From the NCBI GenBank assembly GCA_019187105.1, contig JABAQM010000001.1, forward strand, positions 992,001 through 1,056,000: a stretch of 64,000 nt of DNA, in the 5' to 3' direction. Position 1 is the first letter of the stretch, and each line of letters opens with the position of its first letter. The position numbers were made by a program, and so were the translations under genes. The DNA is from Fimbriimonadaceae bacterium. GTDB lineage: Bacteria > Armatimonadota > Fimbriimonadia > Fimbriimonadales > Fimbriimonadaceae. The notes beneath the pieces are model-generated. The model saw nothing but the letters and a program-made list of their open reading frames with translations, was not told where the DNA came from and searched no databases. Below are positions 50,319-59,422 of this stretch, piece by piece.

Positions 50319-50630
50319 CTAGACATACTGAACGGGAAGGATCAACCACCAGCCCAGCAGGAAGGCAGCCACGGCGGTGATCCATGCGGGAACGGCGACC
50401 GGCTTCCGACCCCAGATGAGCAGGATCAGAAAGCCGATGCCGGTCAGCCACCATGCGAGCGGCACCATGGTTTCATCGATCGTCCGCAGCGCAACTATGC
50501 CTACTGTGCCGTGATCGAACGGCTCCAAATATGCGATAGCCCGCAGGGCCTCCGCGGCGACTACCAGCAGCGTCCCCAACCAGAAAATCGGGGTTCTGGT
50601 TTGTGGATGGCTATCGCGGTTCGGCTCCAA
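50319..50630 (-). CDS. small integral membrane protein
   Basis: A 103-residue protein with three to four hydrophobic stretches (about residues 15-33, 44-52, 55-73, 79-98). The start appears to be TTG at 50630 with GGAGG just upstream, overlapping the end of the upstream gene by 20 bases. No family recognised. Unusual starts of this kind make the N-terminus uncertain. Confidence 0.6.
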   Translation of the reverse strand: MEPNRDSHPQTRTPIFWLGTLLVVAAEALRAIAYLEPFDHGTVGIVALRTIDETMVPLAWWLTGIGFLILLIWGRKPVAVPAWITAVAAFLLGWWLILPVQYV

Positions 50631-51021
50631 GGACCTCCGGTCGAAGGAACAGGATTCGGATAGAGCTGGAAGGCGGGGGAGTGTCAGCCTCGCCTCGCGT
50701 GTTTCGCCAGTCTAGGTCGGCAACCTTTGGAATGATAAGCCCGGCGGAATCGACGCACGCCATGGCCCGGGGCAGCGGCGCAACTCGCTTGTCCGAATCA
50801 CTGTAACCCGTCGAGGTCAGATGGGTGACCACGAACGGCCGATCGGACGTGGTGTTGACGTAAAGATCCTCACCACGACTCTCGACGGTGAGCGAGCCCC
50901 GCGATTCGTCCAAGTATCGGGCAATGCGATCGACCGCCAGCCATAGGAACAGGGCAAAGATCGCCATGCCCTGTGCGGTGACCATTCGGCGTAACTTCCG
51001 AACTTCCACTTCCAACTCCAT
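50611..51021 (-). CDS. membrane-anchored hypothetical protein
   Basis: A 136-residue protein with one N-terminal membrane helix (about residues 17-32, GMAIFALFLWLAVDRI) after a charged start, and a soluble domain with SLTVESRGEDLYVNTTSDRP and a proline-rich end. No family recognised. It overlaps the next gene by 20 bases and is divergent from the cupin gene. Confidence 0.6.
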   Translation of the reverse strand: MELEVEVRKLRRMVTAQGMAIFALFLWLAVDRIARYLDESRGSLTVESRGEDLYVNTTSDRPFVVTHLTSTGYSDSDKRVAPLPRAMACVDSAGLIIPKVADLDWRNTRGEADTPPPSSSIRILFLRPEVLGAEPR

Positions 51022-51058
51022 GCTGCATTTTAACGTTGAATGAGATGCGAAGTTGGGG

Positions 51059-51064
51059 TATCGT
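51059..51064 (+). promoter_or_regulatory. -10-like hexamer 7 nt before the cupin gene
   Basis: TATCGT, seven bases before the ATG at 51072. It fits the leaderless pattern. Confidence 0.4.
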
Positions 51065-51071
51065 CACCGCC

Positions 51072-51548
51072 ATGATCGCTACACCGGCCAAGGCCTGCAT
51101 GCTCTCACCCACCGAGGGCGAGTCGTTCAATATCATCGGTGGCGGCGTCCGCATCCTCATCGACGGCGAATCCAGCGGTGGCCAGATCTTCGTGATTGAG
51201 GCGCCCATCCCGCCGGGCGAAGGCCCCCCGCTGCACAGCCACCAACGCGAAGACGAGATGTTCTACGTGCTGGAGGGGCGGATCAAATTCTCGGTCGATG
51301 GCCAAGAGTTCATCGGTGAAAAGGGCGCCTTTGCCTGCGCGCCGAGGGGCTCGATCCACGCCTTCAAGAACATCGGCACGGAGACCGCGAGGATGATTGT
51401 GACCTGCACGCCGTCAGGGCTCGAAGGTCCATTCCGGGCGGTACGGCTGCCCGAGCCAGGAAGCGGAGTGGAGCCACCGACGGTCGAGCAGGTTATGGCC
51501 GAATTCGCCAAGCACGGCATCACATTCCACGGGCCGCCCCTGGACTGA
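51072..51548 (+). CDS. cupin-domain protein
   Basis: A 158-residue single-domain cupin. The metal motifs are GPPLHSHQREDEMFYVLEG and APRGSIHAFKNIG, the G(X)5HXH(X)3-4E(X)6G and G(X)5PXGXXH(X)2N patterns in slightly modified form. It could be a dioxygenase, isomerase or storage protein; unassigned. The ATG at 51072 is preferred over 51036 because TATCGT lies 7 nt upstream. A GNAT gene follows by 11 bases. Confidence 0.85.
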   Translation: MIATPAKACMLSPTEGESFNIIGGGVRILIDGESSGGQIFVIEAPIPPGEGPPLHSHQREDEMFYVLEGRIKFSVDGQEFIGEKGAFACAPRGSIHAFKNIGTETARMIVTCTPSGLEGPFRAVRLPEPGSGVEPPTVEQVMAEFAKHGITFHGPPLD

Positions 51549-51559
51549 CGCAGGGGACG

Positions 51560-52102
51560 ATGGACCCGAGCAGGCTTCGGCTCGTCCAGCTAAGCCCGGA
51601 GTGGAAGGACGCCTACCGCGATTTCGCTGACGAGATCATTCAGAACGGCGACGAACGCTGGTACCAGGCGCTTAGGGAGCTCAGCATCGAAGATCTGATC
51701 GCCAAACGCGAGCGAGAGCATCGCGGGCTGGAGCTGCCAGAGGGGATTGTGCCGCAAACCATTTTTTGGTTGGTCAACGAAACCGGGAGCATCCTGGCCG
51801 AGCTGCGCCTGCGTCACCGGCTGAATGCCGCTCTCCTTAAGGAAGGCGGGCACATCGGCTACATCGTGCGGCCGACCGCTCGCCAACAAGGGGTTGGAAC
51901 CGAAATGCTGAGACGTGGACTTCAGCAGGCGAGAAGGCTCGGCCTAGAGCGGGTGTTGATCACTTGCGACGATGCCAACCTCGGTTCGATCGGCGTCATC
52001 GAGGCGAACGGCGGTTCCGAATATGAAACGGGCGTTTCGCCTCATACGGGCGGGCCGACTCGCCTTTACTGGATCCAAACGCCGGTCCTGCCACTCCAGT
52101 AA
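51560..52102 (+). CDS. GNAT-family N-acetyltransferase
   Basis: A 180-residue acetyltransferase. The acetyl-CoA site is GYIVRPTARQQGVGTEMLRR (R/QxxGxG), preceded by RLRHRLNAALLKEGGHIGY and followed by the ITCDDANLGSIGVIEANGG block. It resembles acetyltransferases acting on small amines or amino acids. It closely follows the cupin gene and precedes an AlkD-like gene on the same strand. Confidence 0.86.
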   Translation: MDPSRLRLVQLSPEWKDAYRDFADEIIQNGDERWYQALRELSIEDLIAKREREHRGLELPEGIVPQTIFWLVNETGSILAELRLRHRLNAALLKEGGHIGYIVRPTARQQGVGTEMLRRGLQQARRLGLERVLITCDDANLGSIGVIEANGGSEYETGVSPHTGGPTRLYWIQTPVLPLQ

Positions 52103-52135
52103 ATAGAGAAGCGAATCGCGGCCTCATGGGATAGC

Positions 52136-52852
52136 ATGATGGGCATGACCGCTCAGGAGATCATCAGCCAGCTCGAGCCGCTCGGCAGCGAGGGATACCG
52201 GCGCATTCTGCGCAACCACGGCGTGCCCAATCCCATGTTCGGGGTCAAGATCGAGGAGCTGAAGAAGTTCCAAAAGGCGATCAAGAAGGACTACCGGCTC
52301 GCGCTCGACCTCTACGACACCGGGATTTACGACGCGATGTACCTGGCCGGGCTTATCGCCGACGAGTCCAAGATGACCAAGGACGATCTTCGACGCTGGC
52401 TCCACCAGGCGCCGAATAAGGAAGCGGCAGAGTTTGCGGTAGCCTGGGTCGCCGCGGACGGGCCCCATGGTTGGGATCTAGCCCTTGAGTGGATCGACTC
52501 ACCGAATGAGAAAGATGAGGCGGTGGGCTGGGGGACCCTTTCCGGCTGGGTTACCGTTACCGACGACGATGCGCTGGATCTAAACGCGCTACGCCAGCTC
52601 TTGCATCGGGTCGAGGCAACCATCCATGGCCGGTCTGATGACGTGCGTTACAAGATGAACGGCTTCGTGATCGCGCTCGGATGTTCGGTGGCCGGGCTCA
52701 TGGAAGAGGCCTTGCGGACCGCACAACGAATCGGCCCGGTAAGTGTGGATATGGGCAAAACGGGATGCAAGGTGCCCTTCGCTCCGGACTATATCACGAA
52801 GGTGAGCTCGATGGGTCGAACGGGCAAGAAGCGCAAGACGGCCCGGTGTTGA
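52136..52852 (+). CDS. AlkD-like DNA alkylation repair protein
   Basis: A 238-residue HEAT-repeat protein of the AlkD/AlkC DNA glycosylase family (DNA alkylation repair). The helices EIISQLEPLGSEGYRRILRN and KEAAEFAVAWVAADGPHGWD repeat through the sequence. It may excise alkylated bases, but the family also has non-catalytic members. Start ATG at 52136; an ATG at 52145 with TAGCAT seven nt before it is the alternative. Confidence 0.8.
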   Translation: MMGMTAQEIISQLEPLGSEGYRRILRNHGVPNPMFGVKIEELKKFQKAIKKDYRLALDLYDTGIYDAMYLAGLIADESKMTKDDLRRWLHQAPNKEAAEFAVAWVAADGPHGWDLALEWIDSPNEKDEAVGWGTLSGWVTVTDDDALDLNALRQLLHRVEATIHGRSDDVRYKMNGFVIALGCSVAGLMEEALRTAQRIGPVSVDMGKTGCKVPFAPDYITKVSSMGRTGKKRKTARC

Positions 52853-52879
52853 CCAGGCGCCCCATCGCGGCGACGCCCC

Positions 52880-54127
52880 TTAGCGGTCGATCCGAAAGAT
52901 CTCGGCATTGGCACGGCCCTTTCCACGAATCACGTCAACAAGGATCGACGAGAGCATGGCGCTGCTGGCGATGCCATTGCCACCGTAGCCGAGGAGGAAG
53001 TGAGCCCGAGGCAGGCCCGGCGTGTGGCCCAGGAAAGGCAAGGAATCCTTGGACTTAGCGAAGGTACCGGCCCACCGGCGGTCGATCTCGATCTTTGCTT
53101 CCGGCAAGAACTCCTGCGCGCGTCTCAAGAGCGTTGTGGCTCGGCTTCGAAGAAGGCCGGACCTCCTCTTTGGCGGACTGAAGGTTGGATCTTCCCTTCC
53201 CACCATCAGCCGATCGCCAAACGTACTCATGTACAGATAGTTTTCGGCATGCTCCACGACGTGGCAACGGCTGAGCTTTGCCAGGTCCGGCGTTGGCGTG
53301 CTCACGAAACAAAAGTCCGTATTCGTCCGGGCCAGATGTCGTCCTATGAATTTGTCGGACTCGTATCCTGTCGCAAAAACCACTTCCCGGCAACGGATCT
53401 TCGCTCCGTTGGCCGCCTTCAGCAGCACGCCATGCTTTCCGCTTTCGTAAACCGTAATCCGCGTGTGTTCATAGGCTTGAAGGCCCTCTCGCTCTGCGGA
53501 CTCGATGAGGGTCAAGGTGAGATCGACCGGGTTGAGTTGCGCAGCATTTGGTTGCAGCAGTCCGACAGCTGCCCTGATCCCGAAGCGGCGTTCAAGTTCC
53601 GGCCCATCCATGCATTGGGTAGGAAGCGAATGGCGGTTCCGCAGGCGACTCTCGGCTTCGAATTGCCGCGCATCATCAGCGTTGCTTGATATCCGGATCG
53701 CGACCTTCGATTCATGGCCGCACGGGTTCTGAATCGCCTCGACGATAGTGGACAGTTCAGTCACTGCCTCGAAGCAGAGTTCGTAGGCCCGAAGCGCCTT
53801 GCGCTCCCCCATCTTTCGTATCAGCGGGCCAAGGAGCTCGTCATATTCGTAGCTTAGGAGGGCCGTACTCGCGAGCGTGCTACCCATGCCGAAGCGCGCC
53901 TTGTCGACGAGGACGACGTTCAGGCCGGCATCGGCGAGGCGGAAGGCCGCAAGGGCCCCGCTGATCCCGCCTCCGATAACCGCTATGTCGGCCACCGCGT
54001 CGCGCTCGAGGGTCGGGAAGCGACGAGGCTGGCGTCGGAAGGAACCCCAGAACGGAGTTCCGGACAGCAGTTTGCTATCGGAGCTACTTAATGTCGCTTT
54101 CACTGATTCCAAGTCGTGAAGCCTCAA
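52880..54127 (-). CDS. FAD-dependent oxidoreductase (DAO family)
   Basis: A 415-residue flavoprotein with N-terminal ADP-binding IAVIGGGISGALAAFRLAD and the later DKARFGMGSTLASTALLSYE contact. The C-terminal part HFLLGYGGNGIASSAMLSS is a typical GxGxxG substrate-domain end. It belongs to the DadA/GlpD-like amine or hydroxyacid oxidoreductase group, with substrate unknown. The start is not clear: TTG 54127 gives MRLHDLESVKA, and a GTG inside is possible. Cytoplasmic. Confidence 0.82.
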   Translation of the reverse strand: MRLHDLESVKATLSSSDSKLLSGTPFWGSFRRQPRRFPTLERDAVADIAVIGGGISGALAAFRLADAGLNVVLVDKARFGMGSTLASTALLSYEYDELLGPLIRKMGERKALRAYELCFEAVTELSTIVEAIQNPCGHESKVAIRISSNADDARQFEAESRLRNRHSLPTQCMDGPELERRFGIRAAVGLLQPNAAQLNPVDLTLTLIESAEREGLQAYEHTRITVYESGKHGVLLKAANGAKIRCREVVFATGYESDKFIGRHLARTNTDFCFVSTPTPDLAKLSRCHVVEHAENYLYMSTFGDRLMVGREDPTFSPPKRRSGLLRSRATTLLRRAQEFLPEAKIEIDRRWAGTFAKSKDSLPFLGHTPGLPRAHFLLGYGGNGIASSAMLSSILVDVIRGKGRANAEIFRIDR

Positions 54128-54204
54128 TTTGGTGTAACGACCCGGATGGCGTTCAGCGTGCAGGTTACGGGCGGGCCTTGGACTTCGGATCGAGCAAGGT
54201 GCCG

Positions 54205-54210
54205 TATTAT
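54205..54210 (+). promoter_or_regulatory. -10-like hexamer 6 nt before the 54217 gene
   Basis: TATTAT, then six bases to GTG. It supports this start. Confidence 0.45.
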
Positions 54211-54216
54211 GAAGGT

Positions 54217-54621
54217 GTGAGGCGGTTACTCTGGCTGATACCCGGTGTGGTCCTCATCGGAGGGTTCCGGCTTCACGGCTTCGATGTTGGGGGCGTCAAA
54301 CCGGCCTTGCCGTCCATAGGCGGTCCTCCAGGGCCAGGTTGCGGTACTGGGACGACGGCAACCTGGGTTTCTGTCGTATCTTCAAAGCCGCTTCCATTCA
54401 CGGCTGCGGAGGCTAGGGCGCGGTTGGCAAGGGACTTGCGAGGCACCAGCTATCGAAAGCGGAATGGGGACAAACGATCGGGTTATGTTCGACGCCTGAA
54501 CGGTGGTGGCAGTATCTCGATTTTCGTCCGCGAAGATGCGAGTGATGGCGCCTGTACCCTGTGCTGCTCCGTTCAAGCCCCCCGATTGACTTGGTACGGC
54601 ATGAGGGTTCCCAGCCCCTGA
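54217..54621 (+). CDS. exported hypothetical protein
   Basis: A 134-residue protein. The start RRLLWLIPGVVLIGGFRLHG is a signal-like membrane segment; a glycine/proline stretch (GGPPGPGCGTGTTATW) is followed by a compact domain ending GACTLCCSVQAPRLTWYG with three cysteines. No family recognised. GTG at 54217 is supported by TATTAT 6 nt upstream. Confidence 0.55.
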   Translation: MRRLLWLIPGVVLIGGFRLHGFDVGGVKPALPSIGGPPGPGCGTGTTATWVSVVSSKPLPFTAAEARARLARDLRGTSYRKRNGDKRSGYVRRLNGGGSISIFVREDASDGACTLCCSVQAPRLTWYGMRVPSP

Positions 54622-54630
54622 AAGCGGCAT

Positions 54631-55674
54631 CTAGATCGTGACTGCATCGAGCCAGGCTCCGAAGACACCGTCGGTAGCATCGATCGTATTGCCGAGCATC
54701 ATCAAACTTATGCCTGCCTCCGGATAGCGAAACGCTCGGGCGCTGTAACCGGGATCGGCCCCTACACCCCCGAAGCTCTGACCAAGCCCTGATTCGTGCA
54801 GCCATAGCCCATAACCGTACGGGACTCCCTCGACACGCACATGCGGTGTCCGCATCGCGGCCAAGACGCCGGGTCCAAAGAACGTGCCATTTTCGAGCGC
54901 ATAGAGAAACTTGGCGAGGTCTTGGACGGTTGTGAAGGCGCCGCCATCCGGTCCTCCGACGGCAGGTATCGCGTAATGGTTTGTGCGGGTGCCACGCTCA
55001 TCCTCGATGTAGCCGATGGCAACCCGCTCATGCACCTCGTCCATCGCTAGGAATCCACTATCGGTCATTCCGGCTGGGCGGAAAATGTCGCGCTCCACGA
55101 AGTCTGCGTAGTCTCCCTCCGATAGCTCTTCCACGATCAGGCCAAGCAGGATAAATCCGGCACTGCAGTACGAGCCCTCGATCCCCCCGGGTTGCGCGCG
55201 GGGCGGAAGATGGGCAAACAGCGGCAGAAAATCGGCAGGCTTGCGGAAGAGGTAAGCCGGGTGCTCCCTCCAGATGTCTTCGAACGCGGCGGGGCCGAGC
55301 GCGACTTCGTCATAGTAGTCGGCGATTCCCGACGTGTGGGTCAGCAGATGGTGAAGGGTTACGTCGCGGGAAAGGGTCGCCGGACGCCGTTCTTCCGGCA
55401 AGAGGTCGACAACTTTCGTGGCAAAGGAGGTCCGACCCCTCTCCACGAGCCGTCCGATCGCCGCCGCTGTGAAAGATTTCGTCCACGAGGCGGTTCCGAA
55501 CCGCGTATCGATCTGGTTCGGGACGCTATCGGCACGGTTGGCGAGCCCGGAGGCATGGTCCAGGAGCAGCCCCTCGTGCGAGGCGATGCGAATCGCCCCG
55601 CTGAACTTGTGGACCCTCAGATAGTCGTCAACTGCCGCGAGCCCTCGTCGGACTCGATCCCCAATAACCATCAC
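54631..55674 (-). CDS. serine hydrolase of class C beta-lactamase type
   Basis: A 347-residue protein with the Ser-x-x-Lys motif in FGTASWTKSFTAAAIGRLVE, and the Tyr block seen as GSYCSAGFILLGLIVE. A late GGVGADPGYSARAF replaces the usual HxG/KTG. It could be an esterase, DD-peptidase or beta-lactamase-like enzyme. Its GTG start overlaps the stop of the PhnB-like gene (GTGA). No clear signal peptide. Confidence 0.82.
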   Translation of the reverse strand: MMVIGDRVRRGLAAVDDYLRVHKFSGAIRIASHEGLLLDHASGLANRADSVPNQIDTRFGTASWTKSFTAAAIGRLVERGRTSFATKVVDLLPEERRPATLSRDVTLHHLLTHTSGIADYYDEVALGPAAFEDIWREHPAYLFRKPADFLPLFAHLPPRAQPGGIEGSYCSAGFILLGLIVEELSEGDYADFVERDIFRPAGMTDSGFLAMDEVHERVAIGYIEDERGTRTNHYAIPAVGGPDGGAFTTVQDLAKFLYALENGTFFGPGVLAAMRTPHVRVEGVPYGYGLWLHESGLGQSFGGVGADPGYSARAFRYPEAGISLMMLGNTIDATDGVFGAWLDAVTI

Positions 55675-56156
55675 CCCCGGCGAGCGGCTTCAACGGCGGC
55701 GACGTCAATCTTTCGCATATCCATCATCGCCTCGAACACCCGCTTGGAGGTGGCGCGGTCTGGATCGGCGAGGGCCTCACTCAGGATCCTGGGCGTGATC
55801 TGCCACGACACACCCCACTTATCCTTGCACCAGCCGCACATGCTCTCCTCGCCGCCGTTGCCGACGATCGCATTCCAGTAACGGTCCGTCTCCTCTTGGT
55901 CCTCGGTCTCGACCTGGAAGGAGAACGCTTCACTGTGCTTGAAGGTCGGTCCACCGTTGAGGCCCATGCAGGGGAGACCCATGACGGTGAACCAAACGAC
56001 GATGACGTCGCCCTCCTTACCCGAAGGATAGTCGGCCGGAGCGTAATCGATCTGATCGACGCTGGAGTCGGGGAAGGTTTTGGCATAGAAGTTGGCCGCT
56101 TCTTCGGCGTCGCCGTCGTACCAAAGGCAAATCGTGTTCTTGGCCTGCTTTCTCAT
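55671..56156 (-). CDS. PhnB-like VOC protein
   Basis: A 161-residue protein of the VOC superfamily (PhnB / 3-demethylubiquinone methyltransferase-like group). It begins NTICLWYDGDAEEAANFYAK and has GGPTFKHSEAFSFQVETEDQ, CGWCKDKWGVSWQITPRIL. Probably a ligand-binding or isomerase-like enzyme of unknown substrate. It overlaps the class C hydrolase gene by four bases. Confidence 0.85.
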   Translation of the reverse strand: MRKQAKNTICLWYDGDAEEAANFYAKTFPDSSVDQIDYAPADYPSGKEGDVIVVWFTVMGLPCMGLNGGPTFKHSEAFSFQVETEDQEETDRYWNAIVGNGGEESMCGWCKDKWGVSWQITPRILSEALADPDRATSKRVFEAMMDMRKIDVAAVEAARRG

Positions 56157-56334
56157 TTCTCAGTTCTCCTTGTGCGCGAAGCGTTCCTCCCATAATGACG
56201 CCAATCGGTCCAGACCAACCCGCTCGGTTCTGGCGGCGGCCAAGGGGTTGGGGTCCTCACATTGTGCGACAGGTCGCTCACGGTCCAGTTCAGGACGCCA
56301 GGCGCGGACGGTAGCTTAGAGCCAGGAGTCAAGC

Positions 56335-57210
56335 GTGAAGAACATCGCCATGCGGCACCCGGTCGCCGGCTACTTCGCCCTCACGTTCCTCATCTCTTGG
56401 GGACTCGTCTTCCTCACCGTTGGGCCGGGCGGATTTCCTGGGACGGAAGCAGACTTTTACGCCAAGATCGTGCCGGTAGTCGCCGCCATGCTGCTCGGTC
56501 CGAGTATCGCCGGGCTCAGTGCAACCGTTCTGGCCGGCGGAGGCGAGGCGCTCAAGGCTTATGCCGCGAGGCTCAGAATTTGGCGGGTTGGATGGGAGTG
56601 GTACGCGTACGCCCTGCTCATTGCACCCGCCACGCTTCTCACCGTCCTGCTGTTCCTGACAAGGATTTCGGACGTGTATCTGCCAGGCCTGGCGACAGCG
56701 CCCAATACGGTCCAGCATGTGGTGCTCGGTCTCCTGACCGGTGCCGCTGCCGGTGTCTTCGAGGAACTGGGTTGGACGGGATTCGCAACGCCGTACCTGC
56801 GGAAACGCCTGTCGACCTATGCCACCGGAGTCGTGCTTGGCGTGATTTGGGGCGCATGGCATCTACTCACGTCCTGGTGGGGCAGCGGTCCGACCGCGGG
56901 AGGCGTTTCGATGCCCATTTACCTGATTGCAGTGTGCTTCTCGTTTCTGCCGCCTTACCGGATCCTCATGGTGCGCATGCATGAGCGCGTCCCAAGCATT
57001 CCCCTCGCTATGCTAATGCATGCTTCGCTGACGGCCAGCGTTCGACTTTTCGACCCCATCGGACTGTCCGGCACCGACATGCTGGTGTACACGCTTTCGG
57101 TCGGTGGTGCGCTTTGGCTTGTGGTGGGCGCGATGGCAATCGTGGGCCACCGTCCGCAGCAGTCCAAGTCCGCCGAGAGGGCAGTGGACGACGGACGGAT
57201 TCCGGCTTAG
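56335..57210 (+). CDS. CPBP family intramembrane metalloprotease
   Basis: A 291-residue, multi-helix membrane protein with the CPBP (Abi) signature VFEELGWTGFATPYLRKR and GVIWGAWHLLTSWW, which provide Glu and His metal ligands. Hydrophobic helices run near residues 12-32, 46-60, 84-105 and onward. The substrate is unknown; some relatives protect bacteriocin producers. GTG start at 56335 preceded by AGGAG. Confidence 0.85.
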   Translation: MKNIAMRHPVAGYFALTFLISWGLVFLTVGPGGFPGTEADFYAKIVPVVAAMLLGPSIAGLSATVLAGGGEALKAYAARLRIWRVGWEWYAYALLIAPATLLTVLLFLTRISDVYLPGLATAPNTVQHVVLGLLTGAAAGVFEELGWTGFATPYLRKRLSTYATGVVLGVIWGAWHLLTSWWGSGPTAGGVSMPIYLIAVCFSFLPPYRILMVRMHERVPSIPLAMLMHASLTASVRLFDPIGLSGTDMLVYTLSVGGALWLVVGAMAIVGHRPQQSKSAERAVDDGRIPA

Positions 57211-57277
57211 GCTTGACTCAACAAGGTCCGTTGGCGCTCCACGGTCTGGTGGGCAACGAACGATTGCCACCCCAGGT

Positions 57278-58471
57278 CTAGGCGAACGTCGGCGCGGCGC
57301 AGGCTGCCTTGAGGATTTCGACGTCCCCCTCGAAGCTATCCGCTTTGAGCGGCCCAAAAGAGAACCGCACGAAGTTGGCGAGCGGCGAAGTCGAGCCGCG
57401 ACGATACATGTCGCAAAGGGTGCCTGGCAAGATGGCCGCGTTATGGGCGAAGAGCCTTTCGTTGAACGCATCGGCGGACAGGCCTCCGGGCAGCCGTCCC
57501 CAGTGATAGAAGCCGCCATCGCCGGTGAACAGCTCGAAACCCAGGTCGGCCAAAGCAGCGCCATACCGCTCGCGCTGGGAGCCATAGAACCGCCCGATCG
57601 CCTCACGGGCGTGGCTCACGCGATCGAGCGCCAGCAAGCCTGCCGTGCAGATCTGCGAGGGCCGCGCCACGCCACCCATCGCGATGCTGGAGAAGTTGCG
57701 AAACAGCAGAATGTTCTCCTTGGATGCGACGACCCAGCCAACCCGAAGCCCCGGCGCCTGAAGGCCTTTCGTCGCCGCGCTGACGACGAACACATTGGTT
57801 TGGTCGATATCGCCGACATAGCGCATCGCGCTATCCGGCTCACCCGTCTGAAACAGCTCATAGGCTTCGTCAAAGAGCCCGGCCCTCCCGTCTTCCTTGC
57901 AGAAGTCGACCATCGCTCGCAGGGTTTCGCCCCGCCATGTGACGCCGGTCGGATTGCACGGATTGCTCTTGACCACGAATGATGGCGCTTGGTGGCGTCG
58001 GTAGTCCTCGAGCGTCGGTCTGAACCGGTTTTCGGTTCCGCTCGGAATGATCGTATGATCTCGACCGAGGATTCGGAGGGCATCCCAATAAGGCGTGTAT
58101 TCGGTCTCCTCGATGAGAACTCGGTACTCCGGCTTCAGGAACGCAAGCGTGGCATAGATGCCTGGCCGGCCCCCCGCGAAGATCGCGATGTTATCGGTGG
58201 TGATTCGGCTGCCATAGAAATGGTTGTAGTAATCGCGGATGGCCTCAAGTAGCTCGGCGCCTCCGGTTGCGGGCGGGTATTTGAGGTCTGCGTGGGTGAA
58301 GCTGATCGACGTGGGAATGTCCGGCCCACCCGGCACCGGCGTGGTCAGGGGGAAGCCCTGAGCCCACGGGTGGGTGCCTTCCGTTCCCATGTACTTTCCC
58401 GTACTGTCCAGGAACTTGAAGAGGGTCTCGTAGACGCCCATTGGGGGGAAATGAATCAGAGCGGATGCCAT
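57278..58471 (-). CDS. class I/II PLP-dependent aminotransferase
   Basis: A 397-residue aminotransferase. The PLP lysine is in VVSAATKGLQAPGLRVGWVV (SxxTKG), and the NPCNPTGVTWRGETL block is typical. The substrate is probably an amino acid. ATG at 58471. No biosynthetic partner lies next to it. Confidence 0.88.
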   Translation of the reverse strand: MASALIHFPPMGVYETLFKFLDSTGKYMGTEGTHPWAQGFPLTTPVPGGPDIPTSISFTHADLKYPPATGGAELLEAIRDYYNHFYGSRITTDNIAIFAGGRPGIYATLAFLKPEYRVLIEETEYTPYWDALRILGRDHTIIPSGTENRFRPTLEDYRRHQAPSFVVKSNPCNPTGVTWRGETLRAMVDFCKEDGRAGLFDEAYELFQTGEPDSAMRYVGDIDQTNVFVVSAATKGLQAPGLRVGWVVASKENILLFRNFSSIAMGGVARPSQICTAGLLALDRVSHAREAIGRFYGSQRERYGAALADLGFELFTGDGGFYHWGRLPGGLSADAFNERLFAHNAAILPGTLCDMYRRGSTSPLANFVRFSFGPLKADSFEGDVEILKAACAAPTFA

Positions 58472-58574
58472 CGGTCAGGGGTTATCGTGGCATATTCTGA
58501 CTGGCCCGTTCCCATCTGGAGGCAGTGCCGGACAGTGGATTGTGAAACGGCCGAGAAATCTGGCAGAACTGCCT

Positions 58575-58580
58575 TATAAT
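58575..58580 (+). promoter_or_regulatory. -10 TATAAT 6 nt before the 58587 gene
   Basis: A perfect TATAAT, then six bases to the ATG. The clearest example of a leaderless promoter in the window. Confidence 0.6.
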
Positions 58581-58586
58581 GAAGCC

Positions 58587-59387
58587 ATGAACTGCTTTGC
58601 TTTGCTGTTGTTAGGAGTAATCGGTGGCCATGCTGGGCCGAATCAGGTGGACGTCAAACACGAGATGTTCGGTTTGGCTGCCAACTATAGCGGTAGCGCC
58701 GGCCTTGCCTGGATCAATGTCGGCTCCGGCCATGCGAAAGTGATTTTCACTTTCAGCTTGCCCGACCAGGGCCGCGGCGTCTCTGGTCTTGCCTACCATC
58801 CGGGTACCAAGAAGTTCTACACGACGCTCGACGGTCCCGGGGGCTCCTACCTCGGAATTCTGGAAATCGATCCAAAATCGCAGCAGGTAAGGCGCTTCGT
58901 TCCGCCCGTTTTCTTTTCGGAAGGTATCGAATATCTGCCTCAACTTGGCAGTCTTGTTATCTCTTGTACGGACAACGGCTACTCAACGAACAGCATCGCC
59001 AAGCTCGGTCTTGACGGCACGCTGACGGATAGGTACACGATCCCGGTCGAAGACGCCGACAATCTCGGCATCGAACCAGAAACGCTTCGTCTTCTGACCT
59101 TCGATACCAACAATCAGACTGACGGATATTCGCTAAACGGAATCTTTGATCTCCTCGGCTTCCCCCAGCGCGTAGGACTCTACAACGGGCCGGTAAACGG
59201 ATTCGATAACGATCTGGCCACCATGGCAGGACGAGTGTATCTATCGCGGCGAGACCGCCTAGCCCGATTCGATAACAATTTCGGGACCATTACGGACATT
59301 GGCAGCTTCAACCTTTCCTCCGATGTTTATCTGATTGGGCTGGCTGCTGCTCCGCGATCGGTTTTCACCGCTCTGCCAAAGAACTAA
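58587..59387 (+). CDS. exported hypothetical protein, propeller-like
   Basis: A 266-residue protein with signal peptide FALLLLGVIGGHAG. Repeated strands such as GLAYHPGTKKFYTTLDGPGG, GSLVISCTDNGYSTNSIAKL and NNFGTITDIGSFNLSSDVYL suggest a beta-propeller. No family is assigned, and it has no PEP-CTERM. ATG at 58587 with TATAAT six nt upstream. A PEP-CTERM gene follows by 35 bases. Confidence 0.72.
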   Translation: MNCFALLLLGVIGGHAGPNQVDVKHEMFGLAANYSGSAGLAWINVGSGHAKVIFTFSLPDQGRGVSGLAYHPGTKKFYTTLDGPGGSYLGILEIDPKSQQVRRFVPPVFFSEGIEYLPQLGSLVISCTDNGYSTNSIAKLGLDGTLTDRYTIPVEDADNLGIEPETLRLLTFDTNNQTDGYSLNGIFDLLGFPQRVGLYNGPVNGFDNDLATMAGRVYLSRRDRLARFDNNFGTITDIGSFNLSSDVYLIGLAAAPRSVFTALPKN

Positions 59388-59422
59388 GCCCCTAGGGGGC
59401 CCACCATCAAGGAGGAACTCTG

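Noticed and set aside
55192-55881. 229-codon plus-strand open frame over the class C hydrolase
   Set aside because: Shadow of a gene with clear SxxK motif on the other strand.
57104-57982. 292-codon plus-strand open frame overlapping the aminotransferase
   Set aside because: Antisense to a conserved PLP enzyme and overlapping the CPBP gene end; shadow.
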